Positions 8,266 to 18,449 of a stretch of DNA of 44,762 bases are shown in pieces. The notes beneath the pieces were generated by a model. That model saw nothing but the letters and a program-made list of their open reading frames with translations, searched no databases and was not told the origin of the DNA. Source of the stretch: an uncultured Roseburia sp. (lineage in GTDB: Bacteria > Bacillota > Clostridia > Lachnospirales > Lachnospiraceae); contig CANDCP010000021.1 of NCBI GenBank assembly GCA_947383215.1, positions 1-44,762 of the forward strand, in the 5' to 3' direction. Every line of letters starts with the position of its first letter. The first letter of the stretch is position 1. The position numbers and the translations under genes are program-made.

Positions 8266-11200
8266 ATGGAGAGACAGTGGAATGAGAGCAGCGCGGTTTC
8301 GGCTGGAATGTACGATCCGCGGTTTGAGCATGACAACTGCGGAATTGGCGCGGTTGTAAATATGAAGGGAATCAAGACGCACAAGACGGTAGCGGATGCG
8401 CTGAAGATTGTTGAGAACCTGAAGCACAGAGCGGGTAGAGACGCCAAGGGCGAGACGGGAGACGGAGTGGGGATTCTTCTTCAGATTTCTCACAGGTTTT
8501 TCGAAAAGGCGTTAAAGCCTCTCGGGATCGAGCTCGGGGAGGAGAGAGATTATGGCGTCGGAATGTTTTTCTTTCCTCAGGATGAGCTTAAGCGCAACCA
8601 GGCGAAAAAAATGTTTGAGGTCATCGTAAAAAAAGAAGGAATGGAGTTTTTGGGATGGCGCGAAGTTCCTACGGATCCTACGAAGCTTGGACAAAAGGCG
8701 GTTGACTGTATGCCGTACATCGTGCAGGGCTTTGTAAAGCGCCCGGCCGATGTGGAGAAGGGGCTTGCGTTTGACCGCAAGCTGTATGTGGTAAGACGCG
8801 TCTTTGAGCAGTCGAATGACGACACGTACGTCGTATCGCTCTCAAGCAGAACGATCGTATATAAGGGGATGTTTCTGGTAGAGCAGCTTCGCCTGTTTTT
8901 CGCCGATTTGCAGGATCCGGATTATGAGTCGGCGATTGCGACGGTGCATTCCCGTTTTTCAACGAATACAAACCCAAGCTGGGAGCGGGCGCATCCGAAC
9001 CGTTTTATTGTACACAACGGAGAAATCAATACCATCAAAGGAAACGCGGACAAGATGCTTGCGCGCGAAGAGACGATGGAATCGGAGCACTTGAAAGGGG
9101 AGCTGCAAAAGGTGCTTCCTGTCATTAACAGCGAGGGGTCTGACTCCGCGATGCTGGATAATACGCTGGAGTTTCTCGTTATGAGCGGGATGGATCTTCC
9201 GCTTGCTGTTATGATTATGATTCCGGAGCCTTGGGCAAATAATCATGTGATGTCGCAGAAAAAGAAAGATTTCTATCAGTATTATGCGACGATGATGGAG
9301 CCATGGGACGGTCCGGCCTCGATTCTTTTTTCGGACGGAGATATCATGGGCGCGGTCCTTGACCGCAACGGCCTTAGACCGTCGCGGTACTATATTACGG
9401 ACGACGATTATCTGATTCTCTCGTCAGAGGTCGGCGTGTTAGACATTGATCCGACAAAAATTGTCGTAAAAGAACGTCTGCGGCCGGGGAAAATGCTGCT
9501 TGTCGACACAAAACAGGGGCGCGTGATTGACGACGACGAGTTAAAGGAGCGCTATGCGGGAAAACGGCCGTACGGCGAATGGTTAGACCGCAACCTGATT
9601 AAGCTTGAAAATTTAAAGATTCCGAACGAGAGGGTGCCGGAGTATACCAAAGAAGAGCGGCAGAAAATGCAAAAAGCCTTCGGATACACGTATGAATCCG
9701 TGCGGGAGGAGATTCTTCCGATGGCGAAGTCCGGGGGCGAAGCCACCTCTGCGATGGGAATTGATACGCCGCTCGCCGCGCTCGCGCACGACCACCAGCC
9801 GTTGTTTAATTATTTCAAGCAGCTGTTCGCGCAGGTGACGAATCCGCCGATCGATTCGATTCGTGAAAAAATCGTTACGTCGACGACGGTTTATATCGGG
9901 GAGGACGGCAATCTTTTGGAAGAGAAGGCGATGAACTGCCAGGTCTTAAAGGTGAATAACCCGATTTTGACGAATACGGATCTGATGAAAATTAAGGCGA
10001 TGAAGGTAGAGGGATTTCAGGTTGCGGTCCTTCCGATTATCTACTATAAAAATACGAGTCTGGAAAAGGCGCTTGACCATCTGTTTGTGGAGGCGGACCG
10101 GGCGTATCGAGACGGCGCGAATATATTGATTCTCTCCGACCGGGGAATTGACGAAAATCATGTTCCGATCCCGTCGCTGCTTGCCGTTTCGGGACTCCAG
10201 CAGCATCTTGTCAAGACGAAGAAACGTACGGCGGTTGCCATGATTTTAGAGTCCGGCGAGCCGAGGGAGGTGCACCACTTTGCGACGCTGCTGGGATACG
10301 GAGCCTGCGCGATTAACCCTTATCTGGCGCAGGATACGGTGAAACAGCTGGTGGACGAGCATATGCTGGATAAAGATTATTACGCTGCGGTAGACGATTA
10401 TAACCATGCGATTATCACGGGAATTGTAAAAATTGCTTCCAAGATGGGGATCTCAACGATACAGTCGTATCAGGGTTCCAAGATTTTTGAGGCGATTGGA
10501 ATAGACGCTGCGGTGATCGACAAGTATTTTACGGATACGGTCAGCAGAATAGGCGGGATTACGCTAAAGGATATCGAGGAGGATGTAAACGAGCTGCATT
10601 CCGCGGCGTACGATCCGCTGGGGCTTGAGACGGACCTGACGTTAGACAGCAGAGGGCGCCATAAGATGAGAAGCGGCGCGGACTCCCACCTTTACAATCC
10701 GGCGACGATTCATCTGCTTCAGGAATCGACAAAGCGCGGAGATTACGAGTTGTTTAAGCAGTATACAAAGCTTGTCAATCAAGAGGAGAGAGACGGCTGC
10801 ATCCGCGGGCTGATGGAGTTTAACTATCCGAAAAAAGGGATTGCGATTGAAGAGATAGAGAGCGTAGACTCGATTGTGACGAGATTTAAGACAGGCGCGA
10901 TGTCTTACGGATCGATCTCCCAGGAGGCGCACGAGACGCTGGCGATTGCGATGAACCGCCTGCACGGCAAATCAAATTCGGGCGAGGGCGGGGAAGATCC
11001 GGAGCGTATCGCAAGCCGCAATACCCCGGTAAACCGCTGTTCTGCGATTAAGCAGGTGGCGAGCGGGCGTTTTGGAGTGACAAGCCGTTACCTCGTAAGC
11101 GCGCAGGAGATTCAGATCAAAATGGCTCAGGGCGCTAAGCCCGGCGAGGGAGGGCATTTGCCGGGCAAGAAGGTGTATCCGTGGATTGCAAAGACGAGAC

Positions 11201-12819
11201 TTTCCACGCCGGGCGTATCTTTAATATCTCCGCCGCCGCACCATGATATCTATTCGATTGAGGATCTGGAGCAGCTTATTTATGATTTGAAAAACGCCAA
11301 CCGTGATGCGAGGATTACGGTAAAGCTTGTCTCGGAGGCCGGAGTCGGGACCGTTGCCGCCGGCGTTGCAAAGGCGGGCGCGCAGGTGGTCTTGATCTCC
11401 GGGTACGACGGGGGGACCGGGGCCGCGCCGAGCAGCTCGATCCACAATGCAGGTCTTCCGTGGGAGCTTGGGCTCGCCGAGACGCACCAGACGTTGATTA
11501 TGAACGGACTGCGCAATAAAGTTCGCATCGAGACAGACGGAAAGCTTATGAGCGGGCGCGACGTGGCGATCGCGGCGCTGCTTGGCGCGGAAGAATTCGG
11601 ATTTGCAACGGCCCCGCTTGTAACCTTAGGCTGCGTTATGATGCGCGTCTGTAACCTGGACACCTGTCCTGCGGGTATCGCGACGCAGAATCCGAAGCTC
11701 CGCAAGCGTTTTGCCGGAAAACCGGAGTATGTGGAAAACTTCATGCGATTTATTGCCGAGGAGCTTCGAGAATATATGGCGAAGCTGGGCTGCAAGACGT
11801 TAGACGAGATGGTCGGGCGGAGCGAGCTGCTGAAGGTGAGAGGCGATCTGAAAGGCCGCGAGAGGGAACTCGATTTGTCGAGAATCCTGGACAATCCGTT
11901 TGCGGGCCCGAAACAGAAGGTGACTTTTGACCCGAAGCATATATACGATTTTGAGCTGGAGAAGACGAAAGACGAAAAGGTCTTGTTAAAGCAGTTAAAG
12001 AGCGCGCTTGAGAGCAAGCAGAGGAGAAGCATTAATGTGGAAGTGACCAATACCGACCGGTCGTTCGGTACGATTTTCGGTTCTGAAATTACGAAAAAAT
12101 ACAGTACGGATCTGGAGGAGGATACGTTTATTGTAAAATGTACCGGCGCGGGCGGACAGAGCTTTGGGGCGTTCATTCCGAAAGGGCTGACCTTGGAGCT
12201 GATTGGCGACAGCAACGATTACTTCGGCAAGGGATTGTCCGGTGGCAAGCTTATTGTCTATCCGCCGACAGGCGTAAAGTTTAAGCAGGATGAGAATATC
12301 ATAATCGGAAACGTTGCGCTGTATGGCGCGACAAGCGGAAAAGCGTTTATCAACGGCGTTGCCGGAGAGCGTTTCTGCGTGCGCAATTCCGGCGCATCCG
12401 CCGTTGTGGAGGGCGTTGGAGATCACGGATGCGAGTATATGACGGGAGGACGCGTTGTTGTCCTTGGAAAGACCGGCAAAAACTTTGCCGCGGGTATGAG
12501 CGGCGGAATCGCTTATGTGCTGGATGAGGATAACGATTTGTATACGAGGATTAACAAGGAGATGGTATTCTCGGAAGAAGTGTCCAATAAATATGATGTT
12601 TTGGAGTTAAAAAATATGATCAAAGAACATGTGGCGCTGACGAATTCCGAGAAGGGAAAACAAGTTTTGGAACATTTCAGCGAGTATCTTCCGAAATTTA
12701 AAAAGATACTTCCTTATGATTATAACCGGATGTTGATGGCGATTGTCCAGATGGAGGAGAAAGGCCTTTCCTCCGAGCAGGCGCAGATTGAAGCATTTTA
12801 CGCAAATACAAGAAGCTAG
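8266..12819 (+). CDS. gltB: Glutamate synthase large (alpha) subunit
   Basis: This 1517-aa subunit of NADPH-dependent GOGAT takes ammonia from glutamine and transfers it to 2-oxoglutarate. Cys25 in DPRFEHDNCGIGAV is the expected N-terminal nucleophile, exposed after removal of a 24-residue propeptide; the glutaminase domain spans about 25-430. A central domain is followed by the FMN-binding synthase barrel (about 830-1190) with ISGYDGGTGAAPSSSIHN. The [3Fe-4S] cysteines are Cys1123, Cys1129 and Cys1134 in CVMMRVCNLDTC. The C-terminal Gly-rich beta-helix domain (about 1240-1450) includes NSGASAVVEGVGDHGCEYM. Length is normal. ATG 8266 has AAAGGAAGAG upstream. gltD follows after 15 bp, so the holoenzyme is made from one transcript. 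Confidence 0.98.
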   Translation: MERQWNESSAVSAGMYDPRFEHDNCGIGAVVNMKGIKTHKTVADALKIVENLKHRAGRDAKGETGDGVGILLQISHRFFEKALKPLGIELGEERDYGVGMFFFPQDELKRNQAKKMFEVIVKKEGMEFLGWREVPTDPTKLGQKAVDCMPYIVQGFVKRPADVEKGLAFDRKLYVVRRVFEQSNDDTYVVSLSSRTIVYKGMFLVEQLRLFFADLQDPDYESAIATVHSRFSTNTNPSWERAHPNRFIVHNGEINTIKGNADKMLAREETMESEHLKGELQKVLPVINSEGSDSAMLDNTLEFLVMSGMDLPLAVMIMIPEPWANNHVMSQKKKDFYQYYATMMEPWDGPASILFSDGDIMGAVLDRNGLRPSRYYITDDDYLILSSEVGVLDIDPTKIVVKERLRPGKMLLVDTKQGRVIDDDELKERYAGKRPYGEWLDRNLIKLENLKIPNERVPEYTKEERQKMQKAFGYTYESVREEILPMAKSGGEATSAMGIDTPLAALAHDHQPLFNYFKQLFAQVTNPPIDSIREKIVTSTTVYIGEDGNLLEEKAMNCQVLKVNNPILTNTDLMKIKAMKVEGFQVAVLPIIYYKNTSLEKALDHLFVEADRAYRDGANILILSDRGIDENHVPIPSLLAVSGLQQHLVKTKKRTAVAMILESGEPREVHHFATLLGYGACAINPYLAQDTVKQLVDEHMLDKDYYAAVDDYNHAIITGIVKIASKMGISTIQSYQGSKIFEAIGIDAAVIDKYFTDTVSRIGGITLKDIEEDVNELHSAAYDPLGLETDLTLDSRGRHKMRSGADSHLYNPATIHLLQESTKRGDYELFKQYTKLVNQEERDGCIRGLMEFNYPKKGIAIEEIESVDSIVTRFKTGAMSYGSISQEAHETLAIAMNRLHGKSNSGEGGEDPERIASRNTPVNRCSAIKQVASGRFGVTSRYLVSAQEIQIKMAQGAKPGEGGHLPGKKVYPWIAKTRLSTPGVSLISPPPHHDIYSIEDLEQLIYDLKNANRDARITVKLVSEAGVGTVAAGVAKAGAQVVLISGYDGGTGAAPSSSIHNAGLPWELGLAETHQTLIMNGLRNKVRIETDGKLMSGRDVAIAALLGAEEFGFATAPLVTLGCVMMRVCNLDTCPAGIATQNPKLRKRFAGKPEYVENFMRFIAEELREYMAKLGCKTLDEMVGRSELLKVRGDLKGRERELDLSRILDNPFAGPKQKVTFDPKHIYDFELEKTKDEKVLLKQLKSALESKQRRSINVEVTNTDRSFGTIFGSEITKKYSTDLEEDTFIVKCTGAGGQSFGAFIPKGLTLELIGDSNDYFGKGLSGGKLIVYPPTGVKFKQDENIIIGNVALYGATSGKAFINGVAGERFCVRNSGASAVVEGVGDHGCEYMTGGRVVVLGKTGKNFAAGMSGGIAYVLDEDNDLYTRINKEMVFSEEVSNKYDVLELKNMIKEHVALTNSEKGKQVLEHFSEYLPKFKKILPYDYNRMLMAIVQMEEKGLSSEQAQIEAFYANTRS

Positions 12820-12834
12820 GGAGGGGAACGCAAA

Positions 12835-14319
12835 ATGGGAAAACCAACAGGATTTATGGAGTATGACAGAGAAGATGCAAGGGCGGCGGCGCCGAAAGAG
12901 CGGATAAAAAACTACGATGAGTTTCATACCCCTCTCTCGGCCAAACGTCAGCAGACGCAGGCGGCGAGATGTATGAACTGCGGCGTTCCGTTCTGTCAGT
13001 CCGGCGTGGAAATTATGGGGATGACAAGCGGTTGTCCGCTTCACAACCTTGTGCCGGAGTGGAATGACCTGATCTATACCGGAAACTGGGAGGAAGCATA
13101 TAACCGTTTGAAAAAGACGAATAATTTTCCGGAGTTTACGGCCAGGGTATGTCCGGCGCTCTGCGAGGCTGCCTGTACCTGCGGACATTGGGAGGAGCCT
13201 GTAACCTGCAAGGCGAATGAGTACGGCATTATCGAACATGCATATGAGATGGGATATACGGCTGCAAAACCGCCGAGAGTGCGCACCGGAAAAAAAGTCG
13301 CGATTGTGGGCTCGGGCCCGGCGGGGCTGGCGGCGGCAGACCAGTTGAATAAACGCGGACATTCCGTCACGGTGTTTGAGAGGGACGACCGCGTGGGAGG
13401 CCTTTTGATGTATGGGATTCCGAATATGAAGCTGGAAAAATGGGTGATCGACCGTAAGATCAATATAATGAAGGAAGAGGGCGTCGCATTTGTCACCGGG
13501 GTTAACGTGGGGAAGGATGTGAAAGCGGCCAAACTTTTAAAGGAATACGACCGCATAATTCTGGCCTGCGGCGCAAAGAATCCGAGAGATATCAAAGCGC
13601 CCGGCAGAGACGCCAAAGGAATCTATTTTGCAGTAGACTTTCTTGCCTCCACAACCAGAAGCTTTCTGGATTCCGCGATGAAAGATAAGAAATTTATTTC
13701 TGCAAAAGGGAAGCGCGTCGTTATCATCGGGGGCGGAGATACCGGAAATGACTGCGTGGGAACGTGTATCCGTCACGGGGCTTCTTCTGTGATTCAGCTT
13801 GAGATGATGCCGAAGCCGAGCGGGGAACGCGCGGAGGATAATCCGTGGCCGCAGTGGCCGAAGGTTCTCAAAACCGATTACGGACAGGAGGAGGCGATCA
13901 GCGTATTCGGAAAAGACCCGAGAGTATACCAGACAACGGTAAAGGAATTTTTGAAGGATAAAAACGGCGCCCTTTGCGGGATAAAGACGGTCCGCTTAGA
14001 GAGCGCAAAGGATGAGGCGACGGGGCGTATGCAGATGGTGGAAGTGCCCGGCAGCGAGACAAAACTGGACGCGGACATGGTGCTGATTGCAGCAGGCTTC
14101 CTTGGAGCCGAAAAATATATTTCCGACGCGTTTGGGGTGCAGACCAATGCGAGAACAAATGTGGAGACGGCGGAAGGGAGTTATCGGACCAGCATAGAAA
14201 ATGTATTTACCGCCGGGGATATGCGCAGAGGACAGTCTCTTGTAGTGTGGGCGATCCGGGAAGGACGCGAGGCGGCGAGAGAAGTGGACGAGAGCCTGAT
14301 GGGGTATTCTTATCTGTAA
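12835..14319 (+). CDS. gltD: Glutamate synthase small (beta) subunit
   Basis: This 494-aa subunit carries NADPH-derived electrons to GltB through FAD and iron-sulfur clusters. The N-terminal ferredoxin-like domain has the cluster cysteines RCMNCGVPFC (46, 49, 54), SGCPLHN (67), and CPALCEAAC (106, 110, 114). The FAD-binding GSGPAG is at 159-164, and the NADPH-binding GGGDTG at 299-304. A second flavin motif near the C-terminus reads VFTAGDMRRGQSLVVWAI. ATG 12835 follows GGGAGGGG. The gene is co-directional with gltB and only 15 bp away. The same fold occurs in other oxidoreductase subunits (NfnB, PreT), but adjacency to gltB makes this assignment secure. Confidence 0.97.
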   Translation: MGKPTGFMEYDREDARAAAPKERIKNYDEFHTPLSAKRQQTQAARCMNCGVPFCQSGVEIMGMTSGCPLHNLVPEWNDLIYTGNWEEAYNRLKKTNNFPEFTARVCPALCEAACTCGHWEEPVTCKANEYGIIEHAYEMGYTAAKPPRVRTGKKVAIVGSGPAGLAAADQLNKRGHSVTVFERDDRVGGLLMYGIPNMKLEKWVIDRKINIMKEEGVAFVTGVNVGKDVKAAKLLKEYDRIILACGAKNPRDIKAPGRDAKGIYFAVDFLASTTRSFLDSAMKDKKFISAKGKRVVIIGGGDTGNDCVGTCIRHGASSVIQLEMMPKPSGERAEDNPWPQWPKVLKTDYGQEEAISVFGKDPRVYQTTVKEFLKDKNGALCGIKTVRLESAKDEATGRMQMVEVPGSETKLDADMVLIAAGFLGAEKYISDAFGVQTNARTNVETAEGSYRTSIENVFTAGDMRRGQSLVVWAIREGREAAREVDESLMGYSYL

Positions 14320-14335
14320 ATGATAATTTTTTGTT

Positions 14336-14357
14336 CGGCGGGCCCAAGGGTCCGCCG
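14336..14357 (+). terminator. GC-rich hairpin after gltD, no T-run
   Basis: CGGCGG (14336-14341) pairs with CCGCCG (14352-14357), and the arms continue inward through GCCC/GGGT to a tiny loop. It is strong but is followed by CAAGAAAG rather than T residues, so termination would be weak or factor-assisted. It may instead protect the gltBD mRNA 3' end while allowing read-through to the HAD gene at 14384. Confidence 0.4.
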
Positions 14358-14383
14358 GGCCAAGAAAGAAGCAGAGGAAAAAG

Positions 14384-15166
14384 ATGAAGAAAGCTGTATT
14401 TTTTGACATTGACGGAACGCTTATGGACGAGCGTTCTTTTATTCCGGAAAGCACAAAAAAAGCGATTATGGCGCTTCGGGCAAAGGGGCATTATGCGTTT
14501 ATCTGTACGGGCAGGACGAAAGGGTTTGTAAGAGACGCCCCGCTTCTGGCGATTGGCTTTGATGGCATGATCGCGGGGTGCGGCACATATATTGAATGTG
14601 GCGGGGAAGAATTGTATTATCACAGGCTGGATAATCAGAAGGTGCGAAAAAGTCTCGCGGTACTTAAAAAATATCAGATGCCCGTCATATTGGAGGGGAA
14701 AGAATATCTTTATATGGATTATGAAGATTTTAAAGGGAACGAGTATGCCAGGAAAGTAAAAAACGAGATGAAAGAATATATGCGCGCGATCACCGGAAAT
14801 GAGGACAATTGGGAGATCAGCAAATTTTCGGCGGCGGGCAGCGAAGAGACGTACCCGTTGGCGTTGAAAGAGCTGGAGGGGGAGTATGATTTTCTGGTGC
14901 ACGGTCCGCACGCCATAGAATTTGTCCCGGTGGGGTTTTCAAAAGCTTCCGGGATACAAAAAGCATGCGAGCTTCTGGGGGTAAGGCGCGAATGCACATA
15001 TGCGTTCGGGGACAGCGTCAACGATCTTCAGATGCTTTCTTATGTTGCGCACGGGATTGCTATGGGCAATGCGACTCCGGAAGCGAAAGCGGCGGCGGAA
15101 TATGTGACAAGGCCGCTTCATGAGGATGGGATCTATCACGGTCTTGCGCATTATGGGCTGATATAA
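14384..15166 (+). CDS. Cof-type HAD-IIB phosphatase
   Basis: This 260-aa cytoplasmic HAD-superfamily phosphatase of the Cof/YidA type has motif I FFDIDGTLMD (Asp8, Asp10), motif II ICTGRT, a large C2-type cap inserted after motif II, and motif IV FGDSVNDLQML followed by AMGNATPEAKAAA, which is characteristic of the Cof subfamily. These enzymes hydrolyse sugar phosphates, nucleotides or cofactor phosphates with broad specificity, so no substrate is assigned. ATG 14384 has AGAGGAAA upstream. It lies 64 bp after gltD, separated by a GC hairpin, and may be a read-through passenger of the gltBD transcript. No clear terminator follows; an A-rich tract leads into groES control. Confidence 0.9.
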   Translation: MKKAVFFDIDGTLMDERSFIPESTKKAIMALRAKGHYAFICTGRTKGFVRDAPLLAIGFDGMIAGCGTYIECGGEELYYHRLDNQKVRKSLAVLKKYQMPVILEGKEYLYMDYEDFKGNEYARKVKNEMKEYMRAITGNEDNWEISKFSAAGSEETYPLALKELEGEYDFLVHGPHAIEFVPVGFSKASGIQKACELLGVRRECTYAFGDSVNDLQMLSYVAHGIAMGNATPEAKAAAEYVTRPLHEDGIYHGLAHYGLI

Positions 15167-15306
15167 GAGAAAAAATAAAACAAATCGAAACATTGTAAAA
15201 AGATTATAAAACAGGAAAAAACAGTTAAAATTGAGAAAATAAGAGATAAAATAAGAAAACAGGAGATAATAGAATAGAAATAGAGAAAAACGGATGAAAA
15301 ATGCGT
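15167..15306 (+). other. A/G-rich, nearly gene-free tract upstream of groES promoter
   Basis: About 135 bases are dominated by A and G on this strand with very few C, and include degenerate repeats of the type AAAACAGGA and AATAAGA. No reading frame or hairpin is evident. A-tracts just upstream of a strong promoter can act as an UP element or bend DNA. That role is inferred. Confidence 0.4.
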
Positions 15307-15335
15307 TTGCACAATACCTTTTAAAAAATTATTAT
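15307..15335 (+). promoter_or_regulatory. Sigma-A promoter of groESL
   Basis: The -35 TTGCAC (15307-15312) and -10 TATTAT (15330-15335) are separated by 17 bp. Transcription would start near 15342, just before the CIRCE operator, which is the usual arrangement for HrcA-repressed heat-shock operons. Confidence 0.75.
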
Positions 15336-15346
15336 ATGTCTATCGG

Positions 15347-15373
15347 TTAGCACTCAAACAGAATGAGTGCTAA
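15347..15373 (+). promoter_or_regulatory. CIRCE operator (HrcA binding site)
   Basis: TTAGCACTC (15347-15355), a 9-bp spacer, and GAGTGCTAA (15365-15373) match the CIRCE consensus exactly. HrcA, assisted by GroE, represses from this site in Firmicutes. No hrcA is in the window. It lies between the promoter and groES, so it would block initiation and also form a 5' mRNA hairpin. Confidence 0.97.
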
Positions 15374-15423
15374 TAACAAAAAGAATGAAAGTAAGAAGAC
15401 AGCTTTAGAAGGAGGAAATATCC

Positions 15424-15708
15424 ATGAAATTAGTACCATTATCAGACAGAGTTGTATTAAGACAATTAGAGGCGGAAGAAAAAACAAAGTCCGGCATTAT
15501 TCTTGCGGGCAGCGCGCAGGAAAAACCGCAGGAGGCGGAAGTTGTCGCGGTCGGTCCGGGCGGAATGGTCGACGGGAAAGAAGTGACGATGCAGGTAAAA
15601 GAGGGACAGAAGGTGATTTATTCTAAATATGCGGGAACAGAGGTGAAGTTAGACGGAGAAGAATATATCATCGTAAAACAGAACGATATACTGGCTGTTG
15701 TGGAGTAA
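15424..15708 (+). CDS. groES: Co-chaperonin GroES
   Basis: This 94-aa Cpn10 forms the heptameric lid of the GroEL folding chamber. It opens with KLVPLSDRVVLRQLEAEEKT, carries the mobile loop KTKSGIILAGSAQEKPQEAE around 20-38, and ends in GEEYIIVKQNDILAVVE, all standard for the family. ATG 15424 has a strong AGGAGG (15410-15415). A longer upstream reading in another frame overlaps the CIRCE region and is not a gene. groEL follows 51 bp downstream on the same transcript. Expression is expected to rise on heat shock through relief of HrcA repression at CIRCE. Confidence 0.98.
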   Translation: MKLVPLSDRVVLRQLEAEEKTKSGIILAGSAQEKPQEAEVVAVGPGGMVDGKEVTMQVKEGQKVIYSKYAGTEVKLDGEEYIIVKQNDILAVVE

Positions 15709-15717
15709 ACAAAATAA

Positions 15718-17385
<1,668 letters not shown>

Positions 17386-17412
17386 TTATCGCCGCATCAT
17401 AGATAAAACAGG

Positions 17413-17460
17413 AAAAAGAACCGAAACCGAATGGAGATCATTCGGGGACGGTTCTTTTTT
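17413..17460 (+). terminator. Rho-independent terminator of groESL
   Basis: AAAAAGAACCG (17413-17423) pairs with CGGTTCTTTTT (17449-17459), with an inner CCGAAT/ATTCGG stem. The right arm ends in a run of six T residues. The position directly after groEL is exactly as expected. Confidence 0.9.
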
Positions 17461-17486
17461 CTATATTTAGTTCAATGGAGATCGTT
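17430..17486 (+). repeat. Near-perfect 13-nt direct repeat at the groEL/TA boundary
   Basis: AATGGAGATCATT (17430-17442, in the terminator loop) recurs as AATGGAGATCGTT (17474-17486), differing at one base. It may be a small duplication marking the junction between the chaperonin operon and the accessory genes, or chance. Confidence 0.35.
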
Positions 17487-17543
17487 GTGAAAAGAATGCA
17501 GAACGGAAATACAAGTGTATTTGTCTGTTGAAAATAGCAGAAC

Positions 17544-17581
17544 GCTTGCATTTTGCAAGCAAAAATGATATGCTTTATAAC
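17544..17581 (+). promoter_or_regulatory. Toxin-antitoxin promoter with palindromic operator
   Basis: GCTTGCA (17544-17550) and TGCAAGC (17554-17560) form a perfect 7-bp palindrome with a 3-bp centre. It contains two candidate -35 elements. TTGCAT (17547-17552) pairs with an extended -10 TGATATGCT (TATGCT 17569-17574) at 16 bp. TTGCAA (17553-17558) pairs with TATAAC (17576-17581) at 17 bp, but would start within the ribosome site. The palindrome is the expected target for autorepression by the antitoxin. Confidence 0.6.
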
Positions 17582-17598
17582 GAAAGGATGTGGTTTTT

Positions 17599-17904
17599 AT
17601 GGCAAGGACTTCAAATATATTTGCACGTGTGGAGCCGGAGATTAAAGAACAGGCAGAGCGGGTACTTGACCAGCTTGGGATACCGATGTCAAATGCAGTC
17701 GGTATGTTTTTAAGGCAAGTCGTGCTCCAGCAGGGCATTCCGTTTGAGATGAAGCTGCCGAAGAAGGTCCCCCTTGTATATGGTTCTCTTGCGAAAGAGC
17801 AGTTTGACGTAGAGGTGGGAAAAGGCATGGAGGATATGCGGGAAGGAAGGGTATACTCAGCAGATGCAGTGGAAGAAGAAATGAGGCGGGATTACGGAAT
17901 ATGA
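17599..17904 (+). CDS. RelB/DinJ-family antitoxin
   Basis: This 101-aa protein has the RelB/DinJ architecture: an N-terminal ribbon-helix-helix DNA-binding and dimerisation segment (about residues 1-50, with NIFARVEPEIKEQAERVL and GIPMSNAVGMFLRQVV) and an extended charged C-terminus that would wrap the toxin. ATG 17599 follows AAAGGATG with an 8-base spacing; an upstream GTG in frame lies inside that ribosome site and is not used. Its stop overlaps the toxin start as ATGA, the usual coupling for type II toxin-antitoxin modules. The palindrome at 17544-17560 is a likely autoregulatory operator. Family assignment is good; neutralisation of the adjacent toxin is inferred from context. Confidence 0.88.
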   Translation: MARTSNIFARVEPEIKEQAERVLDQLGIPMSNAVGMFLRQVVLQQGIPFEMKLPKKVPLVYGSLAKEQFDVEVGKGMEDMREGRVYSADAVEEEMRRDYGI

Positions 17905-18269
17905 GCTGGAATGTTGTGTACACAGCCGAGGCGAGGCGTGATTTGAGGGATATATATGAGTATATTTCATTTGACCTGCTTGTGCCGGAGACGGCGGTCG
18001 GACAGACACAGCGTATTATGAAGGCGATCCGTACCCTTGGTGAAATGCCGATGAGGTTCAGACTGTACGAGGAAGAGCCATGGCACAGCGCAGGGCTTCG
18101 TTTTTTTTCCGTCGATAATTACATTGTGTTTTATTTGCCGGATGAAATCGAAAACACAGTGGGTATTGTCCGCATTATGTATGGAGACAGGGATATCCGC
18201 AGACAGCTTAGTGGAATAAACTCCGGTAAAAATTGGGGAGGGGATTACGGTGATGGAAACCGGAAGTAA
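17901..18269 (+). CDS. RelE/ParE-superfamily toxin
   Basis: This 122-aa protein has a RelE/ParE-type core of about 100 residues: WNVVYTAEARRDLRDIYEYI at the start, the central PMRFRLYEEEPWHSAGLRFF, the strand DNYIVFYLPDE, and the terminal VGIVRIMYGDRDIRRQL. The last roughly 18 residues (Gly/Asn-rich) extend past the usual end of the family and may be disordered. RelE-type members cleave mRNA in the ribosome, while ParE-type members poison gyrase. The pairing with a RelB/DinJ antitoxin favours the RelE/YafQ activity, but the core sequence also resembles ParE, so mode of action is left open. The ATG overlaps the antitoxin stop. A strong terminator follows at 18291. Confidence 0.85.
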   Translation: MSWNVVYTAEARRDLRDIYEYISFDLLVPETAVGQTQRIMKAIRTLGEMPMRFRLYEEEPWHSAGLRFFSVDNYIVFYLPDEIENTVGIVRIMYGDRDIRRQLSGINSGKNWGGDYGDGNRK

Positions 18270-18290
18270 ATAAATATTGTGTTTAGAGGA

Positions 18291-18317
18291 AGAGCCGTGA
18301 AACCGGCTCTTTTTTTA
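18291..18317 (+). terminator. Rho-independent terminator of the toxin-antitoxin operon
   Basis: AGAGCCG (18291-18297) and CGGCTCT (18304-18310) form a 7-bp stem with a 6-nt loop, followed by seven T residues. This closes the two-gene transcript and isolates it from the ibrA-like gene. Confidence 0.92.
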
Positions 18318-18449
18318 TATTATGGGAGAGACTTTGTTGCTGTGAAGCGCTAGAACCAATGATTTTCTTATGTTATAAGAATTATTTCAAGCAGGACCGC
18401 ACTGCGGCGGGGAGATTTATGCGTCGCTGTGGAAAGATGTCGAACAATG

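Noticed and set aside
11280-12215. Open frame of 311 codons on the minus strand inside gltB
   Set aside because: It lies wholly antisense to a well-conserved gene, has low-complexity Ser-rich content, and no ribosome site or family signature.
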